DNA of 64,000 nucleotides from assembly GCA_947650365.1 (NCBI GenBank), contig OX393550.1:52960879-53024878 (forward strand). The letters run 5' to 3'. Below the pieces are notes generated by a model. That model was given only the letters and a program-made list of their open reading frames with translations, did not search any database and was not told the DNA's origin. The stretch comes from Chamaelirium japonicum (taxonomy: Eukaryota; Streptophyta; Magnoliopsida; Liliales; Melanthiaceae). The translations under genes were made by a program, and so were the position numbers. Positions 20,602-33,811 of this stretch are shown one piece after another (the stretch's first letter is position 1; the number at the start of each line of letters is the position of its first letter).

Positions 20602-21697
20602 GCATCGTACGAATGAATTAGAATGGATACATTCGTGCGAATAAATTAGAATTGATCGTACGAATGAATTAGAATGGATCGTGCGAATGAATTAGAATGG
20701 ATCGTACGAATGAATTAGAATGGATACATTCGTGCGAATGAATTAGAATGGATACATTCGAGCGAAAGAATTAGAATAGATCGTATGAATGATTTAGAAT
20801 GGATCCTATGAATGAATTAGAATGGATCGGGCGAATGAATTAGAATGGATCGTACGAATGAATTAGAATGGATCGTGCTAATGAATTAGAATTGATCGAA
20901 CGAATGATTTAGCATGGATCGTGCTAATGAATTAGAATGGAACGTACGAATGAATTAGAATGGATCGTGTGAAAGAATTAGAATGGATTGTATGAATGAA
21001 TTAGAATGAATTCGTACGATCCATTCGAATTCATTCGCACGATCCATTCTAATTCATTCATACGATCCATTCTAATTCATTCATACAATCAATTCTAATT
21101 CTTTCAGACGATCCATTCTAATTCATTCGTAGGATCCATTCTAATTCATTCGTACAATCTATTCTATTTCATTCGTACGATCCATTCTTACTCATTCGTA
21201 TGATCCATTCTAATTCATTCGGACGAATGTATCCATTCTAATTTATTCGTACGATCCATTCTAATTCATTCATACGATCCATTCTAATTCATTCGTACGA
21301 TCCATTCTTACTCATTCGTATGATCCATTCTAATTCATTCGTACGATCCATTCTAATTCATTCGTACGATCCATTCTAATTCATTCGCACAATCTATTCT
21401 AATTCATTCGTACGATCCATTCTAATTCATTCGTACGATCGTACGAATGAATTAGAATGGATCATACGGAATGAATTAGAATGGATTGTATGAATGAATT
21501 AGAATGGATACATTAGTGCGAATGGATTAGAATGGATCATACGAATGAGTAAGAATGGATCGTACGAATGAAATAGAATGGATTGTACGAATGAATTAGA
21601 ATGGATCGTACAAATGAATTAGAATGGATCGTACGAATGAATTAGAATGGATCGTGTGAAAGAATTAGAATGGATTGTATGAATGAATTAGAATGAA
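20602..21697. repeat. Cluster of four short alternating blocks
   Basis: + 20602-21010, - 21011-21438, + 21439-21697. The two +/- changes at 21010 and 21697 are both type Y' (GAATGAATTCGTACGATCC), and the -/+ change at 21438 is the 14 bp palindrome CGTACGATCGTACG (type T) followed by TACGGAATGAATTAG. The same cluster recurs at 35901-36997. Confidence 0.9.
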
Positions 21698-23705
21698 TTC
21701 GTACGATACATTCGAATTCATTCGGACGATCCATTCTAATTCATTCATACGATCCATTCTAATTCATTCGTACGATCCATTCTAATTCATTCGCACAAAT
21801 GTATCCATTCCAATTCATTCGTACGATCCATTCTAATTCATTCGCACGATCCATTCTAATTCATTCGTACGATCCATTCTAATTCATTAGCACGATCCAT
21901 GCTAATTCATTCGTTTGATCAATTCTAATTCTTTAGCACGATCCATTCTAATTCATTCGTACGATCCATTCTAATTCATTCGCACAAATGTATCCATTCT
22001 AATTCATTCGTACGATCCATTCTAATTCATTCGCACGATCCATTCTAATTCATTCGTACGATCCATTCTAATTCATTCGTACGATCCATTCTAATTCATT
22101 CGCACGATCCATTCTAATTCATTCATAGGATCCATTCTAATTCATTCATACGATTTATTCTAATTCTTTCGCACGAATGTATCCATTCTAATTCATTCGC
22201 ACGAATGTATCCATTCTAATTCATTCGTACGATCCATTCTAATTCATTCGTACGATCCATTCTAATTTATTCGTACGATTCATTCTAATTCATTCATACA
22301 ATCCATTCTAATTCTTTCACACGATCCATTCTAATTCATTCGTACGATCCATTCTAATTCATTCGCACAATCCATTCTATTTCATTCGTACGATCCATTC
22401 TTACTCATTGGTACGATCCATTCTAATTCATTCGCACGAATGTATCCATTCTAATTCATTCGTACGAATCCATTCTAATTCATTCGTACAATCTATTCTA
22501 TTTTATTCGTACGATCCATTCTTACTCATTTATATGACCCATTCTAATTCATTCGGACGAATGTATCCATTCTAATTTATTCATACGATCCATTCTAATT
22601 CATTCGTACGATCCATTCTAATTCATTCGTACGATCCATTCTAATTCATTCGTCCGATCCATTCTAATTCATTCGCACGAATGTATCCATTCTAATTCAT
22701 TCATACGATCCATTCTAATTCAGTCGTACGATCTATTCTAATTCATTCGTAAGATCCATTCTAATTCATTCGTACGATCCATTCTAATTCATTCGCACGA
22801 ATGTATCCATTCTAGTTCATTCGTACGATCCATTCTAATTCATTCGTACGATCCATTCTAATTCCTTCGTACGATCCATTCTAATTCATTCGTACGATCC
22901 ATTCTAATTCCTTCGTACGATCCATTCTAATTCATTCGTACGATCTATTCTAATTCATTCGTACGATCTATTCTAATTCATTCGTACGATCCATTCTAAT
23001 TCCTTCGTATGATCCATTCTAATTCATTCGTACGATCCATTCTAATTCCTTCGTATCCATTCTAATTCACTCATATGATCCATTCTAATTCATTCGTATG
23101 ATCCATTCTAATTCATTCATACAATCCATTCTAATTCATTCGCACGAATGTATCCATTCTAATTCGTTCGTACGATCAGTTCTAATTCATTCACAAAATC
23201 TATTCTAATTCATTCATACGATCCATTCTAATTCATTCACACGAATGTATCCATTCTAATTCATTCATACGATCCATTCTAATTCATTTGTACGATCCAT
23301 TCTAATTCACTCATACGATCCATTCTAATACATTCATACGATCCATTCTAATTCATTTGCACGAATATATTCATTCTAATTCATTCGTACGATCCATTCT
23401 AATTCCTTCGTACGATCCATTCTAATTCATTCGTACGATCTATTCTAATTCATTCGTATGATCCATTCTAATTCATTCGTACGATCCATTCTAATTCATT
23501 CGTACGATCCATTCTAATTCATTCGTACGATCCATTCTAATTCATTCATACAATCAATTCTAATTCTTTCACACGATCCATTCTAATTCATTCGTACGAT
23601 CCATTCTAATTCATTCATGCAATCCATTCTATTTCATTCGTACGACCCATTCTTACTCATTCGTACGATCGATTCTAATTCATTCACACAAATGTATCCA
23701 TTCGT
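21698..23705 (-). repeat. Satellite block, - orientation (2.0 kb)
   Basis: Contains CTTACTCATTGG (near 22400), CGGACGAATGTATCC, CGTCCGATCC, CTAGTTCATTC, several CCTTCGTACG, CACTCATAC, CATTTGCACGAATATAT and TTTCACACGATCC in that order, then a type X switch at 23703-23708. Paralogous to 36998-38980 and 49312-51312. Confidence 0.9.
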
Positions 23706-25573
23706 ACGAATGAATTAGAATAGATTGTACGAATGAATTAGAATGGATCATACGAATGAATTAAAATGGATCGTACGAAGGAATTAGAATGGATTGTACG
23801 AATGAATTAGAATGGATCGTACGAATGAATTAGAAAAGATCGTACGAATGAATTAGAATGGATCGTACGAAGGAATTAGAATGGATCGTACGAATGAATT
23901 AGAATGGATATATTCGTGCAAATGAATTAGAATAGATCGTATGAATGTATTAGAATGGATCGTATGAGTGAATTAGAATGGATCGTACGAATGAATTAGA
24001 ATGGATCGTATGAATGAATTAGAATGGATACATTCGTGCGAATGAAATAGAATTGATCGTACGAATTAATTAGAATGTATCGTGCGAATGAATTAGAATA
24101 GATCGTACGAATGAATTAGAATGGATCGTACGAATGAACTAGAATGGATACATTCCTGCGAATGAATAGAATGGATCGTACGAATGAATTAAAATGGATC
24201 TTACGAATGAATTAGAATGGATCGTACGAATGAATTAGAATGGATACGTTCGTGCGAATGAATTAGAATGGATCGGACGAATGAATTAGAATGGATCGTA
24301 CGAATGAATTAGAATGGATCAAATGAATGAATTAGAATGGTTACATTCATGCGAATGAATTAGAATGGATCGTAGGAATGGATTAGAATGGATCGTACGA
24401 ATCGATTAGAATAGATACATTCGAGCGAATGAATTAGAATGGATCGTACGAATGAATTAGAATGGATCGTACGAATGGATTAGAATGGATCCTACGAATG
24501 GATTAGAATGGATACCTTTGTGCATATGAATTAGAATGGATCGTACGAATGAATTAGAATGGATCATATTAATGAATTAGAATGGATCGTACGAATGAAT
24601 TAGAATGGATACATTCGTGCGAATGAATTAGAATGGATCGTACGAATCAATTAGAATGGATACATTTGTGCGAATGAATTAGAATGGATTGTATGATTGA
24701 ATTAGAATGGATCGTATGAATGAATTAGAATGGATCATACGAATTAATTAAAATGGATCATACGAATGAATTAGAATGGATCGTAAGAATGAATTAGAAT
24801 GGATCGTACGAATGAATTAGAATGGATACATTCGTGCAAATGAATTAGAATGGATTGTGCGAATGAATAAGAACAGATCGTGCGAATGAATTAGAATGGA
24901 TCATACGAATGAAATAGAATGGATCATACGAATGAATTAGAATGGATACATTTGTGCGAATGAATTAGAATGGATCGTACGAATGAATTAGAATGGATCG
25001 TATGAATGAATTAGAATGGATCGTACGAATGAATTAGAATGGATCGTGCGAATGAATTAGAATGGATCGTACGAATGAATTAGAATGGATCGTATGAATG
25101 AACTAGAATGGATACATTCGTGCGAATAAATTAGAATGGATCTTACGAATGAATTAGAATAGATCGTACGAATGAATTAGAATGGATCTGACGAATGAAT
25201 TAGAATGGATCGTACGAATGAATTAGAATGGATCGTACGAATGAATTAGAATGGATACATTCGTGCGAATGAATTATAATGGATCGGACGAATGAATTAG
25301 AATGGATCGTACGAATGAATTAGAATGGATCGTACGAATAAATTCGAATGGATACATTCGTCCGAATGAATTAGAATGGATCATACGAATGAATAAGAAT
25401 GGATCATACGAATGAAATAGAATAGATTGTACGAATGAATTAGAATGGATCCTACGAATGAATTAGAATGGATCGTGTGAAAGAATTAGAATGGATTGTA
25501 TGAATGAATTAGAGTGGATCGTATGAATGAATTAGAATGGATCGTGCGAGTGAATTCGAATGGATCGTACGAA
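23706..25573 (+). repeat. Satellite block, + orientation (1.9 kb)
   Basis: Order of markers: GAATAGATTG, GAAGGAATTAG twice, TATATTCGTGCAAATG (near 23907), GAATGTATTAG, GAGTGAATTAG, GAACTAG, GGACG, TTACATTCATGCG (24341), ACCTTTGTGCATATG (near 24515), GAACAGATCG, GTCCG, GTGTGAAAG, then type Y at 25571-25576. Paralogous to 38981-40941 and 51313-53325. Confidence 0.9.
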
Positions 25574-28426
25574 TTCATTCTAATTCATTCATACAATCAA
25601 TTCTAATTCTTTCACGCGATCTATTCTAATTCATTCGTAGGATCCATTCTAATTCATTCGTACAATCTATTCTATTTCATTCGTACGATCCATTCTTACT
25701 CATTCGTATGATCCATTCTAATTCATTCGTACAATCTATTCTATTTCATTCGTACGATCCATTCTTACTCATTCGTATGATCCATTCTAATTCATTTGGG
25801 CGAATGTATCCATTCTAATTTATTCGTACGATCCATTCTAATTCATTCGTATGATCCATTCTAATTCTTTCATACGATCCATTCTAATTCATTCATACAA
25901 TCCATTCTAATTCTTTCACACGATCCATTCTAATTCATTCGTAGGATCCATTCTAATTCATTCGTACAATCTATTCTATTTCATTCGTACGATCCATTCT
26001 TACTCATTCGTATGATCCATTCTAATTCATTCGGACGAATGTATCCATTCTAATTTATTCGTACGATCCATTCTAATTCATTCGTACGATCCATTCTAAT
26101 TCATTCGTACGTCCATTCTAATTCATTCGTCTGATCCATTCTAATTCATTCGCACGAATGTATCCATTCTAATTCATTCGTACGATCCATTCTAATTCAT
26201 TCGTACGATTCATTCTAATTCATTCGTACGATCCATTCTAATTCATTCGCACGAATGTATCCATTCTAGTTCATTCGTACGATCCATTCTAATTCATTCG
26301 TATGATCCATTCTAATTCATTCGCACGATCCATTCTAATTCATTCGTACGATCCATTCTAACTCATTCATATGATCCATTCTAATTCATTCGTACGATCC
26401 ATTCTAATTCATTCGCACAAATGTATCCATTCTAATTCATTCGTACGATCCATTCTTATTCATTCGCACGATCCATTCTAATTCATTCGTACGATCCATT
26501 CTAATTCTTTCACACGATCCATTCTAATTCATTCGTACGATCCATTCTAATTCATTCACACGATCCATTCTAATTCATTCGTACGATCCATTCTAATTCA
26601 TTCATACGATCCATTCTAATTCATTCGTACGATCCATTCTAATTCATTCGCACAAATGTATCCATTCTAATTCATTCATACGATCCATTCTAATTCATTC
26701 GCACGATCCATTCTAATTCATTCGTACGATCCATTCTAATTCATTCGCACAATCTGTTCTTATTCATTCGCACAATCCATTCTAATTCATTCGCACGAAT
26801 GTATCTATTCTAATTCATTCGTACGATCCATTCTAATTCATTCGTACGATCCATTCTAATTCATTCGTATGATCCATTCTAATTAATTCGTATGATCCAT
26901 TCTAATTCATTCGTACAATCCATTCTAATTCATTCATACAATCCATTCTAACTCATTCGTACGATCCATTCTAATTCACTCATACGATCCATTCTAATAC
27001 ATTCATACGATCCATTCTAATTCATTTGCACGAATATATCCATTCTAATTCATTCGTACGATCCATTCTAATTCATTCGCACGAATGTATCCATTCTAAT
27101 TCATTCGTACGATCCATTCTAATTCATTCGTACGATCCATTCCAATTCATTCGTATGATCCATTCTAATTAATTCGTATGATCCATTCTAATTCATTCGT
27201 ACGATCCATTCTAATTCATTCATACAATCCATTCTAATTCATTCGTACGATCCATTCTTATTCACTCATACGATCCATTCTAATACATTCATACGATCCA
27301 TTCTAATTCATTTGCATGAATATATCCATTCTAATTCATTCGTACGATCCATTCTAATTCCTTCGTACGATCAATTCTAATTCATTCGTACGATCTATTC
27401 TAATTCATTCGCACGATCCATTCTAATTCATTCGTACGATCCATTCTAATTCTTTCACACGATCCATTCTAATTCATTCGTACGATCCATTCTAATTCAT
27501 TCGTGCAATCCATTCTTTTTAATTCGTACGATCCATTCTAATTCATTCGTACGATCCATTCTAATTCATTCACACGATCCATTCTAATTCATTCGTACGA
27601 TCCATTCTAATTCATTCGCACAAATGTATCCATTCTAATTCATTAGTACGATCCATTCTAATTCATTCGCACGATCCATTCTAATTCATTCGTACGATCC
27701 ATTCTAATATTTTCACACGATCCATTCTAATTCATTCGTACGATCCATTCTAATTCATTCGCACGATCCATTCTAATTCATTCGTACGATCCATTCTAAT
27801 TCATTCAGACGATCCATTCTAATTCATTCGTACGATCCATTCTAATTCATTCGCACAAATGTATCCATTCTAATTCATTCGTACGATCCATTCTAATTCA
27901 TCCGCACGATCCATTCAAATTCATTTGTACGATCCATTCTAATTCATTCAGACGATCCATTCTAATTCATTCGTACGATCCATTCTAATTCATTCGCACA
28001 AATGTATCCATTCTAATTCATTCGTACGATCCATTCTAATTCATCCGCACGATCCATTCAAATTCATTCGTACGATCCATTCTAATTCATTCGCACGAAT
28101 GTATCCATTCTAATTCATTCGTACGATCCATTCTAATTCATTTGTACGATCCATTCTAATTCATTCATATGATCCATTCTAATTAATTCGTATGATCCAT
28201 TCTAATTCATTCGTACGATCCATTTTAATTCATTCATACAATCCATTCTAATTCATTCGTACGATCCATTCTAATTCACTCATACGATCCATTCTAATAA
28301 ATTCATACGATCCATTCTAATTCATTTGCACGAATATATCCATTCTAATTCATTCGTACGATCCATTCTAATTCATTCGTACGATCCATTCTAATTCATT
28401 CGTACAATCTATTCTAATTCATTCAT
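25574..28426 (-). repeat. Satellite block, - orientation (2.9 kb), mirror arm of the preceding block
   Basis: Starts with CATACAATC, TTTCACGCGATC, CGTAGGATCC, CTATTTC, CTTACTC, GGGCGAATGTATCC, AATTTATTC and CTAGTTC, the reverse complement of the end of 23706-25573 read backwards. A unit of ~69 bp is doubled early in the arm (near 25660-25800). It ends at a type X' switch. The part near 26040-27400 is directly repeated at ~28985-30340. Confidence 0.9.
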
Positions 28427-28788
28427 ACGAATGGATACATTCGTGTGAATGAATTAGAATGGATCGTACGAATGAGTAAGAATGGATCGTACGAATGAAA
28501 TAGAATGTATCGTATGAATGAATTAGAATGGATACATTCGTGTGAATGAATTAGAATGGATCGTATGAATGAATTAGAATAGATTTTGTGAATGAATTAG
28601 AACTGATCGTACGAATAAATTAGAATGGATACATTCGTGCGAATGAATTAGAATGGATTGTATGAATGAATTAGAATGGATCATACGAATGAATTAGAAT
28701 GGTTCGTATGAGTGAATTAGAGTGGATACGAAGGAATGAGAATGGATCGTACGAATGAATTAGAATGGATCGTACGAAGGAATTAGAA
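28427..28788 (+). repeat. Short satellite block, + orientation
   Basis: About fifteen + monomers between a type X' switch (CATTCATACGAATGG) and a GAATTC-centred switch at 28786-28791. It starts with GATACATTCGTGTGAATG and GAGTAAG, the standard order after X'. Confidence 0.88.
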
Positions 28789-31700
28789 TTCATTCGTACA
28801 ATCCATTCTAATTCATTCATACAATCCATTCTAATTCATTCGTACGATCCATTCTAATTCACTCATACGATCCATTCTAATACATTCATACGATCCATTC
28901 TAATTCCTTCGTATCCATTCTAATTCACTCATACGATCCATTCTAATTCATTCGTATGATCCATTCTAATTCATTCGGACGAATGTATCCATTCTAATTT
29001 ATTTGTACGATCCATTCTAATTCATTCGTACGATCCATTCTAATTCATTCGTACGATCCATTCTAATTCATTCGTCTGATCCATTCTAATTCATTCGCAC
29101 GAATGTATCCATTCTAATTCATTCGTACGATCCATTCTAATTCATTCGTACGATTCATTCTAATTCATTCGTACGATCCATTCTAATTCATTCGCACGAA
29201 TGTATCCATTCTAGTTCATTCGTACGATCCATTCTAATTCATTCGTACGATCCATTCTAATTCATTCGCACGATCCATTCTAATTCATTCGTACGATCCA
29301 TTCTAACTCATTCATACGATCCATTCTAATTCATTCGTACGATCCATTCTAATTCATTCGCACAAATGTATCCATTCTAATTCATTCGTACGATCCATTC
29401 TAATTCATTCGCAAGATCCATTCTAATTCATTCGTACGATCCATTCTAATTCTTTCACACGATCCATTCTAATTCATTCGTAGGATCCATTCTAATTCAT
29501 TCGCACGATCCATTCTAATTCATTCGTACGATCCATTCTAATTCATTCATACGATCCATTCTAATTCATTCGTACGATCCATTCTAATTCATTCGCACAA
29601 ATGTATCCATTCTAATTCATTCGTACGATCCATTCTAATTCATTCGCACGATCCATTCTAATTCATTCGTACGATCCATTCTAATTCATTCGCACGATCT
29701 GTTCTTATTCATTCGCACAATCCATTCTAATTCATTCGCACGATTGTATCTATTCTAATTCATTCGTACGATCCATTCTAATTCATTCGTACGATCCATT
29801 CTAATTCATTCGTATGATCCATTCTAATTAATTCGTATGATCCATTCTAATTCATTCGTACAATCCATTCTAATTCATTCATACAATCCATTCTAACTCA
29901 TTCGTACGATCCATTCTAATTCACTCATACGATCCATTCTAATACATTCATACGATCCATTCTAATTCATTTGCACGAATATATCCATTCTAATTCATTC
30001 GTACGATCCATTCTAATTCATTCGCACGAATGTATCCATTCTAATTCATTCGTACGATCCATTCTAATTCAATCGTACGATCCATTCTAATTCATTCGTA
30101 TGATCCATTCTAATTAATTCGTATGATCCATTCTAATTCATTCGTACGATCCATTCTAATTCATTCATACAATCAATTCTAATTCATTCGTACGATCCAT
30201 TCTTATTCACTCATACTATCCATTCTAATACATTCGTACGATCCATTCTTATTCACTCTTTCGTATGATCCATTCTAATTCATTCGTACGATCTATTCTA
30301 ATTCATTCGCACGATCCATTCTAATTCATTCGTACGATCCATTCTAATTCTTTCACACGATCCATTCTAATTCATTCGTACGATCCATTCTAATTCATTC
30401 GTGCAATCCATTCTATTTCATTCGTACGATCCATTCTAATTCATTCGTATGATCCATTCTAATTCATTCATACGATCCATTCTAATTCATTCGTACGATC
30501 CATTCTAATTCATTCGCACAAATGTATCCATTCTAATTCATTAGTACGATCCATTCTAATTCATTCGCACGATCCATTCTAATTCATTCGTACGATCCAT
30601 TCTAATATGGATCGTACGAATGAATTAGAATTAGAATGGATCGCACAAAGGTATCCATTCTAATCCATTCGTAGGATCCATTCTAATCCATTCGTACGAT
30701 CCATTCTAATTCATTCGTACGATCCATTCTTATTCACTAATACGATCCATTCTTATTCACTCTTTCGTATGATCCATTCTAATTCATTCGTACGATCTAT
30801 TCTAATTCATTCGCACGATCCATTCTAATTCATTCGTACGATCCATTCTAATTCTTTCACACGATCCATTCTAATTCATTCGTACGATCCATTCTAATTC
30901 ATTCGTGCAATCCATTCTATTTCATTCGTACGATCCATTCTAATTCATTCGTACGATCCATTCTAATTCATTCATACGATCCATTCTAATTCATTCGTAC
31001 GATCCATTCTAATTCATTCGCACAAATGTATCCATTCTAATTCATTAGTACGATCCATTCTAATTCATTCGCACGATCCATTCTAATTCATTCCTACGAT
31101 CCATTCTAATATGGATCGTACGAATGAATTAGAATTAGAATGGATCGCACAAAGGTATCCATTCTAATCCATTCGTAGGATCCATTCTAATCCATTCGTA
31201 CGATCCATTCTAATTCATTCGTACGATCCATTCTAATTCATTCGCACGATCCATTCTAATTCATTCGCACGAATGTATCGATTCTAATTCATTTGCACGA
31301 TCCATTCTAATTCATTCCTATGATCTATTCTAATTCATTCGTACGATCCATTCTAATTCATTCTAATTCATTCGTACGATCCATTCTACGATCCATTTTA
31401 ATTCATTCGTATATTCCATTCTACTTCATTAGCACGATCCATGCTAATGAATTAGAATGGATCGTACGATCCAATCTAATTCATTCATACGATCCATTCT
31501 TACTCATTCGTAAGATCTATTCTAATTCAATCGTACGATCCATTCTAATTCATTCGTACGATCCATTCTAATTCCTTCGTACGATCCATTCTAATTCATT
31601 CGTATGATCCATTCTAATTCATTCGTACGATCCATTCTAATTCCTTCATACGATCCATTCTAATTCATTTGTACGATCCATTCTAATTCATTCGCGCAAT

Positions 31701-32581
31701 CTATTCTAATTGATTCGTACGATCCATTCTAATTCATTCGTACGATCCATTCTAATTCATTCATACAATCCATTCTAATTTATTCGCACGAATGTATCCA
31801 TTCTAATTCATTCGTACGATCCACTCTAATTCATTCGCACAATCTATGCTAATTCATTCATACGATCCATTATAATTCATTCGCACGAATGTATCCATTC
31901 TAATTCATTCATACGATCCATTCTACTTCATTCGTACTATCCGTTCTAATTCACTCATACGATCCATTCTAATTCATTTGCACGAATATATCCATTCTAA
32001 TTCATTCGTACGATCCATTCTAATTCCTTCGTACGATCCATTCTAATTCTTTCGTACGATCCATTCTATTTCATTCGTATGATCCATTCTAATTCCTTCG
32101 TACGATCCATTCTAATTCCTTCGTATCCATTCTAATTCACTCATACGATCCATTCTAATTCATTCGTACGATCCATTCTAATTCATTCATACAATCCATT
32201 CTAATTCATTCATACGATCCATTCTAATTCATTTGCACGAATATATCCATTCTAATTCATTCGTACGATCCATTCTAATTCCTTCGTACGATCCATTCTA
32301 GTTCATTCGTACGATCTATTCTAATTCATTCGTACGATCCATTCTAATTCATTCGTACGATCCATTCTAATTCCTTCGTACGATCCATTCTAATTCATTC
32401 GTACGATCCATTCTAATTCATTCATACAATCCATTCTAATTCTTTCACACGATCCATTCAAATTCATTCGTACGATCCATTCAAATTCATTCGTGCAATC
32501 CATTCTATTTCATTCGTACGATCCATTCTTACTCATTCGTACGATCCATTCTAATTCATTCACACGAATGTATCCATTCGT
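28789..32581 (-). repeat. Satellite block, - orientation (3.8 kb) with three tiny + inserts
   Basis: The longest block. + inserts of 30-40 bp lie at about 30605-30643, 31110-31147 (both TATGGATCGTACGAATG followed by GCACAAAGGTATCC, 504 bp apart) and 31443-31472 (type Z). Part 28985-30340 repeats 26040-27400. The right half is paralogous to 15283-17026 and ends at type X at 32579-32584. The open frame at 31320-31571 is a translation of the repeat. Confidence 0.9.
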
Positions 32582-33811
32582 ACGAATGAATTAGAATAGA
32601 TTGTACGAATGAATTAGAATGGATCGTACGAATGAATTAGAATGGATCATTCGAAGGAATTAGAATGGAGCGTACAAATGAGTTAGAATGGATCGTACGA
32701 ATGAATTAGAATAGATCGTACGAATGAATTAGAATGGATCGTACGAAGGAATTAGAATGGATCGTACGAATGAATTAGAATGGATATATTCGTGCAAATG
32801 AATTAGAATGGATCGTATGAATGTATTAGAATGGATCATATGAGTGAATTAGAATGGATCGTACGAATGAATTAGAATGGATTGTATGAATGAATTAGAA
32901 TGGATCGTACGAATGAATTAGAATTGATCGTACGAATGAATTAGAATGGATCGTGTGAATGAATTAGAATGGATCGTACGAATGAATTAGAATGGATCGT
33001 ACGAATGAACTAGAATGGATTATTCGTGCGAATGAATTAGAATAGATCGTACGAATGAATTAGAATGGATCGTACGAATGAATTAGAATGGATCTTACGA
33101 ATGAATTAGAATGGATCGTACGAATGAATTAGAATGGATCGTGCAAATGAATTAGAATGGATCGTACGAATGAATTAGAATGGATACGTTTGTGCGAATG
33201 AATTAGAATGGATCGTACGAATGAATTAGAATGGATCGAATGAATGAATTAGAATGGATCGTACGAATGAATTAGAATGGATTGTGCGAATGAATTACAA
33301 TGGATCGTACGAATGAATTAGAATGGATCGTACGAATGAACTAGAATGGATACATTCGTGCGAATGAATTAGAATGGATCGTACGAATGAATTAGAATGG
33401 ATCATACGAATGAATTAGAATGGATCTTACGAATGAATTAGAATGGATCGTACGAATGAATTAGAATGGATACATTCGTGCGAATGAATTAGAATTGATC
33501 GGACGAATGAATTAGAATGGATCGTACGAATGAATTATAATGGATCGTACGAATGAATTATAATGGATCGTACGAATAAATTAGAATGGATACATTCGTC
33601 CGAATGAATTAGAATGGATCATACGAATGAGTAAGAATGGATCATACGAATGAAATAGAATAGATTGTACGAATGAATTAGAATGGATCCTACGAATGAA
33701 TTAGAATGGATCGTGTGAAAGAATTAGAATGAATTGTATGAATGAATTAGAATGGATCGTATGAATAAATTAGAATGGATCGTGCGAATGAATTCGAATG
33801 AATCGTACGAA
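32582..33811 (+). repeat. Satellite block, + orientation (1.2 kb)
   Basis: Second copy of the 17027-18492 block, with the same opening and closing marker order and a type Y switch at 33809-33814; it is shorter by a few hundred bases of middle monomers. Confidence 0.9.

Larger units (their letters stand above)
15283..27530 (+). repeat. Large direct duplication, copy one (~12.2 kb)
   Basis: Shares private monomer variants and all strand switches in the same order with 30649-42820. Offsets measured at markers: 15,772 (near 15671), 15,321 (19091), 15,298 (20421 and 21465), 15,299 (24341), 15,300 (27311). The steps in offset show indels of whole monomers after duplication. The left end coincides with the truncated end of the retrotransposon. 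Confidence 0.87.

Noticed and set aside
31320..31571. Open reading frame of 83 codons in the satellite
   Set aside because: Same repeat-derived peptide. A frame stays open by chance because the - orientation has few stops in that phase.
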